Source: CAZCBJ01 sp964496705 (GTDB lineage: Bacteria > Chloroflexota > Anaerolineae > Anaerolineales > Anaerolineaceae). From it: DNA of 19,724 nucleotides. The translations under genes were made by a program, and so were the position numbers. Within the stretch, counting starts at the first letter, position 1. Every line of letters starts with the position of its first letter. This document shows positions 1 to 6,622 of the stretch, in pieces. A model generated the notes under the pieces. The model saw only the letters and a program-made list of their open reading frames with translations, had not been told where the DNA came from and searched no databases. The stretch spans positions 1-19,724 of the forward strand of contig CAZCBJ010000057.1 of assembly GCA_964496705.1 (NCBI GenBank). Direction: 5' to 3'.

Positions 1-781
1 CTGCCAGCATGGACACCTGGATGGGAACGATCAACAGGGCGTCCGCAAAGGGCAGCGGGGTGGCGCCGACGCCGGCCGCTATGGTGGAGGCTGAGGCGAC
101 CACGGAATGCGCGCGCAGGATTTTTTGCCGCAGGCTGATGCGCTGGGCTGCGGCGAATGCGTTGCGCCGTCCTTCAGGCACCAACTCCATGGTCAGTTCA
201 ACCAGCTCTTCCAATCCCATCGGCTTGAGCACGTAGCCGTCGTCCAGCACGGTCTCCAGCGCGCGAACCCGCACGACATTGCGCGCCAGCGGGAGCAGAT
301 CCTGGACCGACTGACGAAAACCGTTGTCAGATTTGGCCTTGGTGATCACTGCCACCACCGGGACGTAACGAGCGAGCATTTCGACCAGATGGATCTCCGC
401 ATCTTCGACGCGCGCGGAATCCTCCACAATGCACACCCAGGCGACATGGATGTGCTTGTCGGGGTCGGCGTCTTTGCTGCGCTGCTGGATGAGCTGTTCC
501 AGGGATTCGATGATGTTGTTATATTCTTTGACTTCCAAACCGCGCGTATCCCAGATGGCCAGCGGGACGCCTTCTTTGACAATCTCACGCGTATGCATGG
601 TCACCGGCCGGCCGACGCCGGTAGTGGCCATTTCGCCTTGAAATACAGCATTGATCAGGGTGCTTTTGCCCACCCCGGTGCGGCCGGCGACCAGGATGGT
701 GACCCGCCCGTGGTTCTTGAGCACGCCGGTAAGTTGCTCCTGGAGCATTTTGGCGAAATCCGCTTCCAATGATGGTAACAT
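1..781 (-). CDS. GTPase with DUF697-like C-terminal part (partial, 3' end outside window)
   Basis: The reading frame is open from an ATG at 781 to the left edge, giving 260 residues. The N-terminal part is a TRAFAC-type G domain: P-loop GRTGVGKS at residues 33-40, G3 motif DTRG at 78-81, and a G4-like TKAK at 147-150 in place of the usual TKxD, which may relax guanine specificity. From about residue 215 the chain becomes Ala/Gly/Pro-rich and hydrophobic (TPLPFADALLIVPIQ, 241-255), as in the DUF697/YcjF-type membrane-associated C-terminus of such GTPases. A good ribosome site (AGGAAGGA) lies about 6 bases before the ATG. It diverges from the ferredoxin gene. Family and fold are well supported; the cellular role, possibly at the membrane, is not known. 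A 221-aa frame on the other strand (107-772) is its antisense shadow. Confidence 0.85.
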   Translation of the reverse strand, partial: MLPSLEADFAKMLQEQLTGVLKNHGRVTILVAGRTGVGKSTLINAVFQGEMATTGVGRPVTMHTREIVKEGVPLAIWDTRGLEVKEYNNIIESLEQLIQQRSKDADPDKHIHVAWVCIVEDSARVEDAEIHLVEMLARYVPVVAVITKAKSDNGFRQSVQDLLPLARNVVRVRALETVLDDGYVLKPMGLEELVELTMELVPEGRRNAFAAAQRISLRQKILRAHSVVASASTIAAGVGATPLPFADALLIVPIQVSMLA

Positions 782-809
782 GTCAGTTCCTTCCTGTGTC
801 GGCTACTGA

Positions 810-839
810 ATTGTAACCATATTCCAGCGAAAAAAGCAA
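810..839 (-). promoter_or_regulatory. Candidate promoter of the GTPase gene
   Basis: On the minus strand TTGCTT (839-834) is followed after 18 bases by TACAAT (815-810), which puts a transcription start about 22 bases before the GTPase ATG. The -35 box matches the consensus at only three positions. A perfect TATAAT further upstream (872-867) is an alternative -10 without a recognisable -35. Confidence 0.35.
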
Positions 840-866
840 TTGACCTGTCCGGGTATGGAAAACTGG

Positions 867-874
867 ATTATACT
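867..874. promoter_or_regulatory. Overlapping -10 boxes, ferredoxin (+) and GTPase (-)
   Basis: The bases ATTATACT hold TATACT on the plus strand (869-874) and TATAAT on the minus strand (872-867). The plus box would start the ferredoxin message about 27 bases before its ATG. No convincing -35 lies at the normal distance on either side; TTGACC at 840-845 is 23 bases away from the plus box, which is too far. The same 11-base string GGATTATACTT recurs at 10244-10254 between another divergent gene pair. Confidence 0.35.
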
Positions 875-907
875 TACCGCATCCCAATACCCCTTCAGGA
901 GCAACCA

Positions 908-1186
908 ATGGCATACGTAATTACCACCCTGTGCGAGCGCGATAACAAATGCTATGATGTCTGCCCCGTCACCTGCATCCATTATCTGCCGGATGGGGCG
1001 CCAGAACTGGCTGATTTCCCTACATATTATATAAATCCAGATGAATGCATTGACTGTGGTGCTTGCCAACCGGAATGTCCCCACGAAGCCATCTTCCCCA
1101 TGGATGAGGTTCCGGCAGACTATCAGGCAGAAATCGCCAAGAATGCTGAATTTTTTGCCAAGATTCCCGCCTCAAAAATGATCTAA
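908..1186 (+). CDS. Ferredoxin with two iron-sulfur clusters (7Fe/8Fe type)
   Basis: A 92-residue soluble electron carrier. Eight cysteines are visible: C9, C15, C19, C23 and C47, C50, C53, C57. The second group, CIDCGACQPECP, is a textbook CX2CX2CX3CP [4Fe-4S] motif. The first group has the order C-X5-C-X3-CP, whereas Thermus- and Azotobacter-type 7Fe ferredoxins have C-X7-C-X3-CP, so the loop is two residues shorter. By analogy C9, C15 and C57 would hold a [3Fe-4S] (or [4Fe-4S]) cluster, C47, C50, C53 and C19 the [4Fe-4S] cluster, and C23 would be free. The tail with EVPADY and an amphipathic helix is also like the Thermus-type family. AGGAG precedes the ATG by 7 bases. It stands alone, closed by a terminator; its redox partner is not in the window. 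Confidence 0.92.
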   Translation: MAYVITTLCERDNKCYDVCPVTCIHYLPDGAPELADFPTYYINPDECIDCGACQPECPHEAIFPMDEVPADYQAEIAKNAEFFAKIPASKMI

Positions 1187-1214
1187 GATTTACGCCGAAT
1201 TCCTACGAAAAATA

Positions 1215-1256
1215 AACCAGCAGTGCGCTGTATCATACGCTGCTGGTTCGTTTTTT
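1215..1256. terminator. Rho-independent terminator, probably bidirectional
   Basis: AACCAGCAG (1215-1223) pairs with CTGCTGGTT (1240-1248) around a 16-base loop. Six T follow at 1251-1256 on the plus strand, ending the ferredoxin transcript. On the minus strand the hairpin is followed by TTATTTTT, so it can also stop transcripts of the leftward membrane-protein gene. Confidence 0.8.
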
Positions 1257-1295
1257 AATCGAACGTTAGCTGATCAAAAAAACAGGGAGGAGGAC

Positions 1296-1691
1296 CTATT
1301 GCCGGGTTAATCCCAGGCGAACCTCGGGTAGTTCGGTGTACCACAGCAGGAAGTAGGACAACAACATGGAAAGAATGGTCAAGGAAACGTAAGCGTAATT
1401 TAAGGACAAGATTCCACCATTGTTGACTGTGGCATGCGGCAGCACGAGCATGACGCGGCTGATGATGTTAAAGCCCTGCGAAAAAGAAAAGAGGAGCCAA
1501 GGCCAGGCGGCAGTACTGCGGCGCACCAATATCTGTACGGCTGCAATGGCCGTCATGACCACCAAAAAGGCTGGCAACCACCATTCCTGAGTGTTGAGAT
1601 CAAACGAAGACGCCGGGAATAGGATCAGCGGAACAACCTGCAGGATCAGTATTAGGGTGATGGCTTTTTTGGTGGTTAGAGCAGCACGCAT
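1296..1691 (-). CDS. Small four-helix membrane protein, unknown function
   Basis: 131 residues from the ATG at 1691. A GTG at 1700 would add three residues, but it sits directly on the ribosome site (AAGAGG), which is well spaced only for the ATG. I see four hydrophobic segments (about residues 9-28, 40-58, 64-86 and 96-117 of this version), little soluble sequence and an Arg/Gln-containing tail. I do not recognise the family. It has its own strong promoter with a paired repeat just behind the -10 box, which suggests regulated expression, and it diverges from the livK operon. Confidence 0.7.
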   Translation of the reverse strand: MRAALTTKKAITLILILQVVPLILFPASSFDLNTQEWWLPAFLVVMTAIAAVQILVRRSTAAWPWLLFSFSQGFNIISRVMLVLPHATVNNGGILSLNYAYVSLTILSMLLSYFLLWYTELPEVRLGLTRQ

Positions 1692-1719
1692 GTTGGGCAC
1701 CTCTTGGCTGTAGGCTCAA

Positions 1720-1759
1720 TATCGGCTATTTTGCGAATTGTTAAGCATATTAGCCGATA
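1720..1759. repeat. 9-bp inverted repeat, candidate operator
   Basis: TATCGGCTA at 1720-1728 is matched by its exact reverse complement TAGCCGATA at 1751-1759, with 22 bases between them. The right arm directly abuts the -10 box of the leftward promoter, so it covers the expected transcription start; the left arm falls at about +30. Centre-to-centre distance is 31 bases, close to three helical turns. Each arm is itself nearly palindromic (TAnCnGnTA). The arms could also pair in the RNA leader as a hairpin. Confidence 0.5.
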
Positions 1760-1788
1760 AGTATACGCGTAAAATGGTCAGGCGTCAA
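1760..1788 (-). promoter_or_regulatory. Sigma70-type promoter of the leftward membrane-protein gene
   Basis: On the minus strand TTGACG (1788-1783) and TATACT (1765-1760) are separated by exactly 17 bases. Transcription would begin near 1753, about 60 bases before the ATG at 1691 and inside the right arm of the inverted repeat. Confidence 0.7.
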
Positions 1789-1819
1789 GAATTAGGTTAA
1801 AATTAGATAAATTCCATAC

Positions 1820-1848
1820 TTGACATTTCCTTCAGTCTACATTATATT
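1820..1848 (+). promoter_or_regulatory. Sigma70-type promoter of the liv operon
   Basis: TTGACA (1820-1825), a perfect -35, is followed after 17 bases by TATATT (1843-1848). The expected start near 1855 leaves an untranslated leader of about 220 bases before livK, long enough for post-initiation control. Confidence 0.75.
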
Positions 1849-1980
1849 CTTGCAGATTAGCTTAAAAACCCTTTTACCTACCTGATTACTGCGTGGCTGA
1901 TTTATCAAATAGAAACTCCTATATCAAGAATGAGTAACCAGGTGTATGGTGAAAGGTATTTTATTAAGTGAGGAGGTGGT

Positions 1981-2073
1981 TTGTCCTTTATCATAACCAG
2001 TTTGGGATTAGGAATCCTGCAAATAATGGTTAAGTTCCAACACAATTTTGCCAAGTTCTCTGGAGGAGATTAA
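1981..2073 (+). CDS. Possible 30-codon upstream leader peptide (TTG start)
   Basis: GAGGAGG (1970-1976) lies 4 bases before a TTG at 1981. The frame runs 30 codons to TAA at 2071-2073, three bases before the livK ATG and in the same phase. Eight of the first 17 residues are Ile, Leu or Val (start FIITSLGLGILQIMV). The livK ribosome site (GGAGGAG) is inside the end of this frame, so translating ribosomes would cover or deliver to it. It may be a chance frame; the TTG start and the short spacing are weak points. Confidence 0.25.
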   Translation: MSFIITSLGLGILQIMVKFQHNFAKFSGGD

Positions 2074-2076
2074 GCG

Positions 2077-3225
2077 ATGCGTACGTTTAAACTGATTAGT
2101 ATCGTGATTGTGATTGCCATGCTGCTGGCTGCATGCGGCGGCGGCGCCAAGGAAGTCAAAGTCGCCATCCTGGCTCCGCTTTCCGGCCCTGTCCCCACCT
2201 TCGGTGTTTCCACCCGCGATGGCGCGCTGCTGGCCATTGAAGAATGGAACGCCAAGGGCGGCGTAAATGGCATGCAAATCAAGGCTATCGTTGAAGACAG
2301 CCAGTGCACCCCCGATCCGGCCGTCAATGCTGCCAATAAGGTCATTGATCAGGACAAGGTTCACTATATCATCGGTGAAGTTTGTTCCAAGGCTTCCATC
2401 CCGGTTTCTGAAATTGCCAACGCCAAAGGTGTGGTTCAGATCAGCCCGACCTCTACCAACCCGGCTGTGACCGTTGACACCAACGGCAACACCAAGCCCT
2501 ACATTTTCCGCGCCTGCTTCATTGACCCCTTCCAGGGTCAGGTGGCTGCCAAATTCGCCATTGAGAACCTCGGCGCCAAGACCGCCTTCATCATGCTGGA
2601 TCAGGCGAATGACTATGTGAAGGGTCTTGCCGAATTCTTCGAGAAGTCCTTTGTGGAATTGGGCGGCACCGTTGTTGGCAAGGAAACCTACACCGACAAA
2701 GATACCGACTTCTCCGCCATCCTGGCCAAGATTGCTGAAGCCAAACCGGATGTGGTCTATTTGCCCGACTACTACAACATCGTCAACCTGGCCACCAAGC
2801 AGGCCAAGGAAAAGGGCATCACCGCCCCCTTCTTGGGCGGCGATGGCTGGGATTCCTCTGACCTCGACCTGGCCGCCTCTGCGGGTGGGTTCTTCACCAA
2901 CCACTACTCCCCCGAAGATCCCCGCCCTGAAGTCCAGGCTTTTGTGAAAGCTTATGGCGTGAAATTCAAGGATGATGCCGGTAACCCCAAGGTTCCGGAT
3001 GCGTTGGCCACCCTGGCCTACGACGCCACCAACCTGATGCTGACCGCCATTCAACAGGCCGGTGCTGATGACCCCGCGAAGGTCAAGGATGCCGTCAAAT
3101 CCATCAAATTCAACGGTGTTTCCGGCCAGATCACCTTTGATGCTGCTAACAACCCGATCAAATCCGCCACCATTCTTAAGGTGACAGAGGCGGGTGTGAA
3201 ATTCGAAGCAGTAGTCAACCCGTAA
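2077..3225 (+). CDS. livK: Branched-chain amino acid ABC transporter substrate-binding lipoprotein
   Basis: 382 residues, a periplasmic-binding-protein of the Leu/Ile/Val (HAAT) family. Residues 1-20 are a lipoprotein signal ending in the lipobox LLAAC with the lipidated Cys at position 20, followed by a short Gly linker. The mature part opens with VKVAILAPLSGPVPTFG and then DGALLAIEEWNAKGG, the hallmark N-terminal lobe of Leu/Ile/Val receptors. A strong GGAGGAG ribosome site precedes the ATG. It is the first gene of the five-gene liv operon. Anchored on the outer face of the membrane, it captures substrate for LivHM. Actual ligands in this family range from Leu/Ile/Val to aromatic amino acids, amides and urea, so branched-chain specificity is inferred; the neighbouring azlCD supports it. 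Confidence 0.93.
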   Translation: MRTFKLISIVIVIAMLLAACGGGAKEVKVAILAPLSGPVPTFGVSTRDGALLAIEEWNAKGGVNGMQIKAIVEDSQCTPDPAVNAANKVIDQDKVHYIIGEVCSKASIPVSEIANAKGVVQISPTSTNPAVTVDTNGNTKPYIFRACFIDPFQGQVAAKFAIENLGAKTAFIMLDQANDYVKGLAEFFEKSFVELGGTVVGKETYTDKDTDFSAILAKIAEAKPDVVYLPDYYNIVNLATKQAKEKGITAPFLGGDGWDSSDLDLAASAGGFFTNHYSPEDPRPEVQAFVKAYGVKFKDDAGNPKVPDALATLAYDATNLMLTAIQQAGADDPAKVKDAVKSIKFNGVSGQITFDAANNPIKSATILKVTEAGVKFEAVVNP

Positions 3226-3245
3226 ATCTTTTCGATCATGATGGG

Positions 3246-3278
3246 ATGGGGCGGCATTCAAAAGCCGCCCCATTCTTA
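3246..3278 (+). terminator. Intercistronic hairpin between livK and livH
   Basis: ATGGGGCGGC (3246-3255) pairs perfectly with GCCGCCCCAT (3264-3273) over an 8-base loop. Only a short, interrupted T stretch (TCTT) follows, so it should be a leaky terminator or an RNA-stabilising hairpin. Either would make more receptor than permease, as is usual for such operons. Confidence 0.6.
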
Positions 3279-3309
3279 AAAGGTCATCCCTATTTAGGCT
3301 GGTTAACTC

Positions 3310-4434
3310 ATGCGACAATCAAAACTATCGCTTTCCTCGACGATGCCTAGGAAAATAAAAGTGCGCGGTGCCTGGATTGGTCAGGTATTTTTTGGTTTCA
3401 TCGCACTTGTGGTGCTGTATGTTTTGGGGCGGAACCTCATTGAAGATCCGATTCTGTTTTTAAATTATGTGATTGGCGGCCTGCAAAAAGGGTTTGTTTA
3501 CGCGCTGATCGCGCTTGGCTATACCATGGTGTACGGCATAGTCAAGCTGATTAACTTTGCTCACGGTGATGTTTTTATGGTGGGCGCATTCACCAGTTAT
3601 TATGCTGTATCTCGTTTCAACCTGCACCGCTGGCCGGCTGCCGTTTTCACCGGGCTGGGCGAAGGGATTGTGGTTCTGGTTGGTTCGTTGACGGTGATTT
3701 TATTATCCATGGTTATATGCGTCATCCTGTCCACAACCATCGAAAGGGTGGCTTATAAACCGCTGCGCGATGCGCCGCGCATCGCTGCGCTCATCACGGC
3801 CATCGGGGTTTCTTTCTTCCTGGAATATTTTGGGGCTTTATACTTTGTTTATTCTTCCCGTATGATTCCTTACCAGCGACCTTTTGAATCGATCTCCTGG
3901 TATATCAAGGATGGCATCTACAGGGTGTTGCCGGGTGTGGAGACACCTCCAGATAGCATCACCTTTTCCAGCATTCTGGTGATCATCATGATTGCCTCCA
4001 TCCTGGTGCAAATATTTCTGCAATTCCTGGTGCGCCGCACCAAGATTGGCATCGCCATGCGCGCCACTTCATTCGATAAGCCGACTTCGCGTCTGATGGG
4101 CATCAATGTTGACCAGGTTATTTCGTTCACCTTCCTGGTCGGCTCTGCCTTTGCCGGATTGGGCGGGGTGTTGTACGCCATCGCCTACAGCTCCATTTCC
4201 ACGCTGCTGGGGATCATGCCCGGTCTGAAAGCCTTTGTGGCAGCCGTGCTGGGCGGGATAGGCAGCATCCCCGGCGCTTTCGTCGGCGCATTGATCATGG
4301 GGCAGGCAGAAGAGCTGACTGCGGGTTATATCTCCACGCCAATGCGCGATGCCATCGCGTTCACCGTGTTGATCATTGTGTTATTGGTTCGCCCTACGGG
4401 CATCTTTGGCGAGCCCGAACAAGAAAAAGCTTAG
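3310..4434 (+). CDS. livH: Branched-chain amino acid ABC transporter permease LivH
   Basis: 374 residues, an integral membrane subunit of the BPD_transp_2 family. The family signature, running from GLQKGFVYALIALGYTMVYG into INFAHGD, covers about residues 57-87; near the C-terminus GLKAFVAAVLGGIGSIPGA is equally characteristic. E. coli LivH is about 308 residues; here an N-terminal extension of about 45 residues (basic stretch, then one extra hydrophobic helix at about 22-40) and an insert near residues 185-210 make it longer. The ribosome site is weak (AGG in a poor context); an in-frame ATG at 3343 is an alternative start. It pairs with LivM to form the pore. Confidence 0.92.
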   Translation: MRQSKLSLSSTMPRKIKVRGAWIGQVFFGFIALVVLYVLGRNLIEDPILFLNYVIGGLQKGFVYALIALGYTMVYGIVKLINFAHGDVFMVGAFTSYYAVSRFNLHRWPAAVFTGLGEGIVVLVGSLTVILLSMVICVILSTTIERVAYKPLRDAPRIAALITAIGVSFFLEYFGALYFVYSSRMIPYQRPFESISWYIKDGIYRVLPGVETPPDSITFSSILVIIMIASILVQIFLQFLVRRTKIGIAMRATSFDKPTSRLMGINVDQVISFTFLVGSAFAGLGGVLYAIAYSSISTLLGIMPGLKAFVAAVLGGIGSIPGAFVGALIMGQAEELTAGYISTPMRDAIAFTVLIIVLLVRPTGIFGEPEQEKA

Positions 4435-4444
4435 GAGCGCAACG

Positions 4445-5794
4445 ATGGAAATTGGTTTCTTGCTCGGATCCCTGGTAAAAATTGCCGCCTTCATCGGCTT
4501 GATTTACGCCTTGGTGCTCGCTCTGGGTCATCCGAAAAAATGGATCAAAATCGGCGGGACGGTGGCGGTTTTTGGGGTTGTCCAGCTTGCCCTGACCGAA
4601 TTTGGCGGTTTTTCACTGCTGACCACCTTTGATCAAGGTCTGGTCTATCAGGCGACGACCATGGCTATGGTGGTTTTAGGACTGAACCTGATTTACGGTT
4701 TTAATGGACAATTTTCACTGGCGCAGTGGGCTTTTTATGGAATTGGCGCATACGCGGCTGCAGACGTGACCTATCGCTGGACCAATGGGGATGCGCGCGG
4801 TCTGCTGGTGCTGGGTTTTGGCACCATTCTGGGCGCGCTGGTGCTGTTTATCATCAGCAGATTCTTAAAACGGTACCGTGGCATTCCTGTGATGTCCTCA
4901 TTCACACTTTATCTGTTAGGGGCCGTATTCGCTGGCACGGTGGCAGTGGGCATCGGTGCGTTGCTCAACCCATTGATCGTCCCGGCGATGGGCACCAGCG
5001 TTGCTCCAGGTCCGTTAAATTCGGGCGCCGCGATGCAGGTGATTTATTTCCTGGCGGTGATCTTTGCCGGAATTTTTGCGGCGGAAGTTGCTTTCCTGTT
5101 TGGTTTGCCTGTGTTGACGTTGGGGTCGGATTATTTCGGTATTGCCACCCTCGGTTTCACCATCGTGGTCACCACCCTGATGGTCAACTCGGATACCATT
5201 TTGCCCTTCCCGGAAATGAAGGGCGGACGCGGGATGATCGGCATTCCAAAACTCACCACCTGGTTCTGGGCCTTCTTTTTCTTGTTGTTGGTGATCATTG
5301 CCATACGAAACCTGATTCATTCCAGTACAGGCAGGGCGATCATGGCGGTGCGTGAAGATGAAACTGCGGCAAAAGCGATGGGCATTGATGTAGCCTCAAC
5401 CAAGCTTTTGGCGTTTGTCATCGGCAGTTTGTTTGCCGGCCTGGCGGGCGGGGTGTACGCACACTTCATCGGCTTTCTATCTCCTGGCACATTCAACTTC
5501 CTGGTGGGATTCAATCCCCTGATCATCGTCGTGTTCGGCGGCCTGGGCAGCATGATCGGTTCCGTCGTGGCTTCATTTGGTTGGATTTTCTTCCTCGAAG
5601 GTCTGCTACGCGTTCTGCTGGGCCAGATGGGTACCGAGGCGCCAACCTGGCGATTTGTGCTCTACCCGATCACTTTGCTGCTGCTCATGCTCCTTAAGCC
5701 CCAAGGATTGTTGGGTAAACTCGAATGGGGCTTCCTCAAAGCTGAACAACCTTCACGGCGTGAGAATACTGAATCGGAGCCAGCCAAACCCTGA
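4445..5794 (+). CDS. livM: Branched-chain amino acid ABC transporter permease LivM
   Basis: 449 residues, second membrane subunit. I chose the ATG at 4445, ten bases after the livH stop, because AGGAG lies 8 bases before it; an in-frame ATG at 4376 lies inside livH and has no ribosome site. The LivM signature (GLNLIYGFNGQFSLAQWAFY, residues 79-98), RGMIGIP (262-268) and the ATPase-contact loop AVREDETAAKAMGID (301-315) are clear. Compared with typical LivM it carries about 60 residues of extra N-terminal hydrophobic sequence and a roughly 60-residue hydrophobic insert between about 115 and 215, absent from the basic family pattern. The tail after residue 432 is charged and probably cytoplasmic. 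Confidence 0.92.
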   Translation: MEIGFLLGSLVKIAAFIGLIYALVLALGHPKKWIKIGGTVAVFGVVQLALTEFGGFSLLTTFDQGLVYQATTMAMVVLGLNLIYGFNGQFSLAQWAFYGIGAYAAADVTYRWTNGDARGLLVLGFGTILGALVLFIISRFLKRYRGIPVMSSFTLYLLGAVFAGTVAVGIGALLNPLIVPAMGTSVAPGPLNSGAAMQVIYFLAVIFAGIFAAEVAFLFGLPVLTLGSDYFGIATLGFTIVVTTLMVNSDTILPFPEMKGGRGMIGIPKLTTWFWAFFFLLLVIIAIRNLIHSSTGRAIMAVREDETAAKAMGIDVASTKLLAFVIGSLFAGLAGGVYAHFIGFLSPGTFNFLVGFNPLIIVVFGGLGSMIGSVVASFGWIFFLEGLLRVLLGQMGTEAPTWRFVLYPITLLLLMLLKPQGLLGKLEWGFLKAEQPSRRENTESEPAKP

Positions 5795-5815
5795 CAGGAC
5801 GCATGAAAGATCATC

Positions 5816-6622
5816 ATGGAAAATACAGCTAGCCAATCCTCTGTAATGCTAAAAATCGAAGGCTTGACCAAGTTTTTCGGCGGCCTGTGCGCGGTAAAGA
5901 ACCTGAGCCTTTCCCTGCAACCGGGCGATCTGGCAGGGTTAATCGGTCCCAATGGTGCTGGAAAGACCACCGTCTTTAATATGATTTCGGGATTGTACAT
6001 CCCTTCGGGTGGTGATATCCATCTGGAGGGAGCGGAGATCACCGGGCTGGAACCTTTTGAAGTCACGCGCATGGGCGTGGGGCGAACCTTCCAAAACATC
6101 CGCCTGTTCCAGAATCTGAGCGTGCTGGATAACGTGCGCATCGCCTACCATCCGCATTCGGGTTATTCTCTGGCGGATGGGGTTGTGCGCAATCCGAAAT
6201 TCCAGCTAAAGGAAAAAGAAATGACCGAACGGGCGCAGGATTTCCTGGCGATTTTTCGATTGGAAGGCATTCAAAATGAGCTGGCCAGAAATCTTCCATA
6301 CGGCGAGCAGCGCCGGGTGGAGATTGCGCGCGCACTGGCCACCAATCCGCGCCTGCTGCTGCTGGACGAGCCAGCCGCTGGGATGAACCCGCGTGAGATC
6401 ATCACCCTCATGGAATTGATCCACTTCATCCGCGACCGGTTCGACCTTACCATACTTTTGATCGAACATCAGATGCGGGTGGTTATGGGCATCTGCGAGC
6501 ATATCACGGTGATGGATTTCGGCGAGGTGATCGCCCGCGGCAACCCGAAGGAAATTCAAGAAAACCCCGAAGTCATCGAAGCGTATCTGGGCAAAGGAGT
6601 GACCCATGCTGCTGAAGGTTGA
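5816..6622 (+). CDS. livG: Branched-chain amino acid ABC transporter ATPase LivG
   Basis: 268 residues. Walker A GPNGAGKT at 44-51, signature LPYGEQRR at 160-167, Walker B LLLLDEP at 180-186, switch His218 in LIEHQM. The signature has LPYGE in place of LSGGE, and a long helical insert (about 100-140, starting at NIRLFQNLSVLDNVRIAY) separates Walker A from it; both are normal for LivG. It hydrolyses ATP with LivF to drive LivHM. The start at 5816 has only a weak ribosome site 21 bases behind livM, so translation is probably coupled. Confidence 0.93.
   Translation: MENTASQSSVMLKIEGLTKFFGGLCAVKNLSLSLQPGDLAGLIGPNGAGKTTVFNMISGLYIPSGGDIHLEGAEITGLEPFEVTRMGVGRTFQNIRLFQNLSVLDNVRIAYHPHSGYSLADGVVRNPKFQLKEKEMTERAQDFLAIFRLEGIQNELARNLPYGEQRRVEIARALATNPRLLLLDEPAAGMNPREIITLMELIHFIRDRFDLTILLIEHQMRVVMGICEHITVMDFGEVIARGNPKEIQENPEVIEAYLGKGVTHAAEG

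Larger units (their letters stand above)
1692..2076. other. 385-base divergent control region
   Basis: This AT-rich stretch separates the membrane-protein gene and livK. It contains, left to right: an inverted repeat, a minus-strand promoter, an AT-rich spacer with A/T tracts that could act as an UP element, a plus-strand promoter, and a leader of about 220 bases with a possible 30-codon reading frame. A small hairpin GGATT-AGG-AATCC lies at 2005-2017. I recognise no known riboswitch class. Confidence 0.6.

Noticed and set aside
107..772. 221-residue plus-strand frame
   Set aside because: Antisense to the GTPase, whose P-loop and other G motifs are convincing; no known motif on the plus strand.
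840..845. TTGACC as -35 box of the ferredoxin promoter
   Set aside because: It is 23 bases from the only good -10 (869-874), outside the workable spacing.
1930..1971. 13-codon ATG frame in the liv leader (MSNQVYGERYFIK)
   Set aside because: No ribosome site and no Ile/Leu/Val enrichment; treated as chance.
1855..2076. Known riboswitch or T-box in the liv leader
   Set aside because: No T-box sequence, no strong terminator/antiterminator pair and no recognisable aptamer; only a weak 5-bp hairpin.
2008..3318. 436-residue open frame on the minus strand opposite livK
   Set aside because: It lies exactly antisense to a clear livK. Its Gly/Val/Asp-rich composition is what reverse-frame reading of G+C-rich codons gives; no domain or ribosome site.
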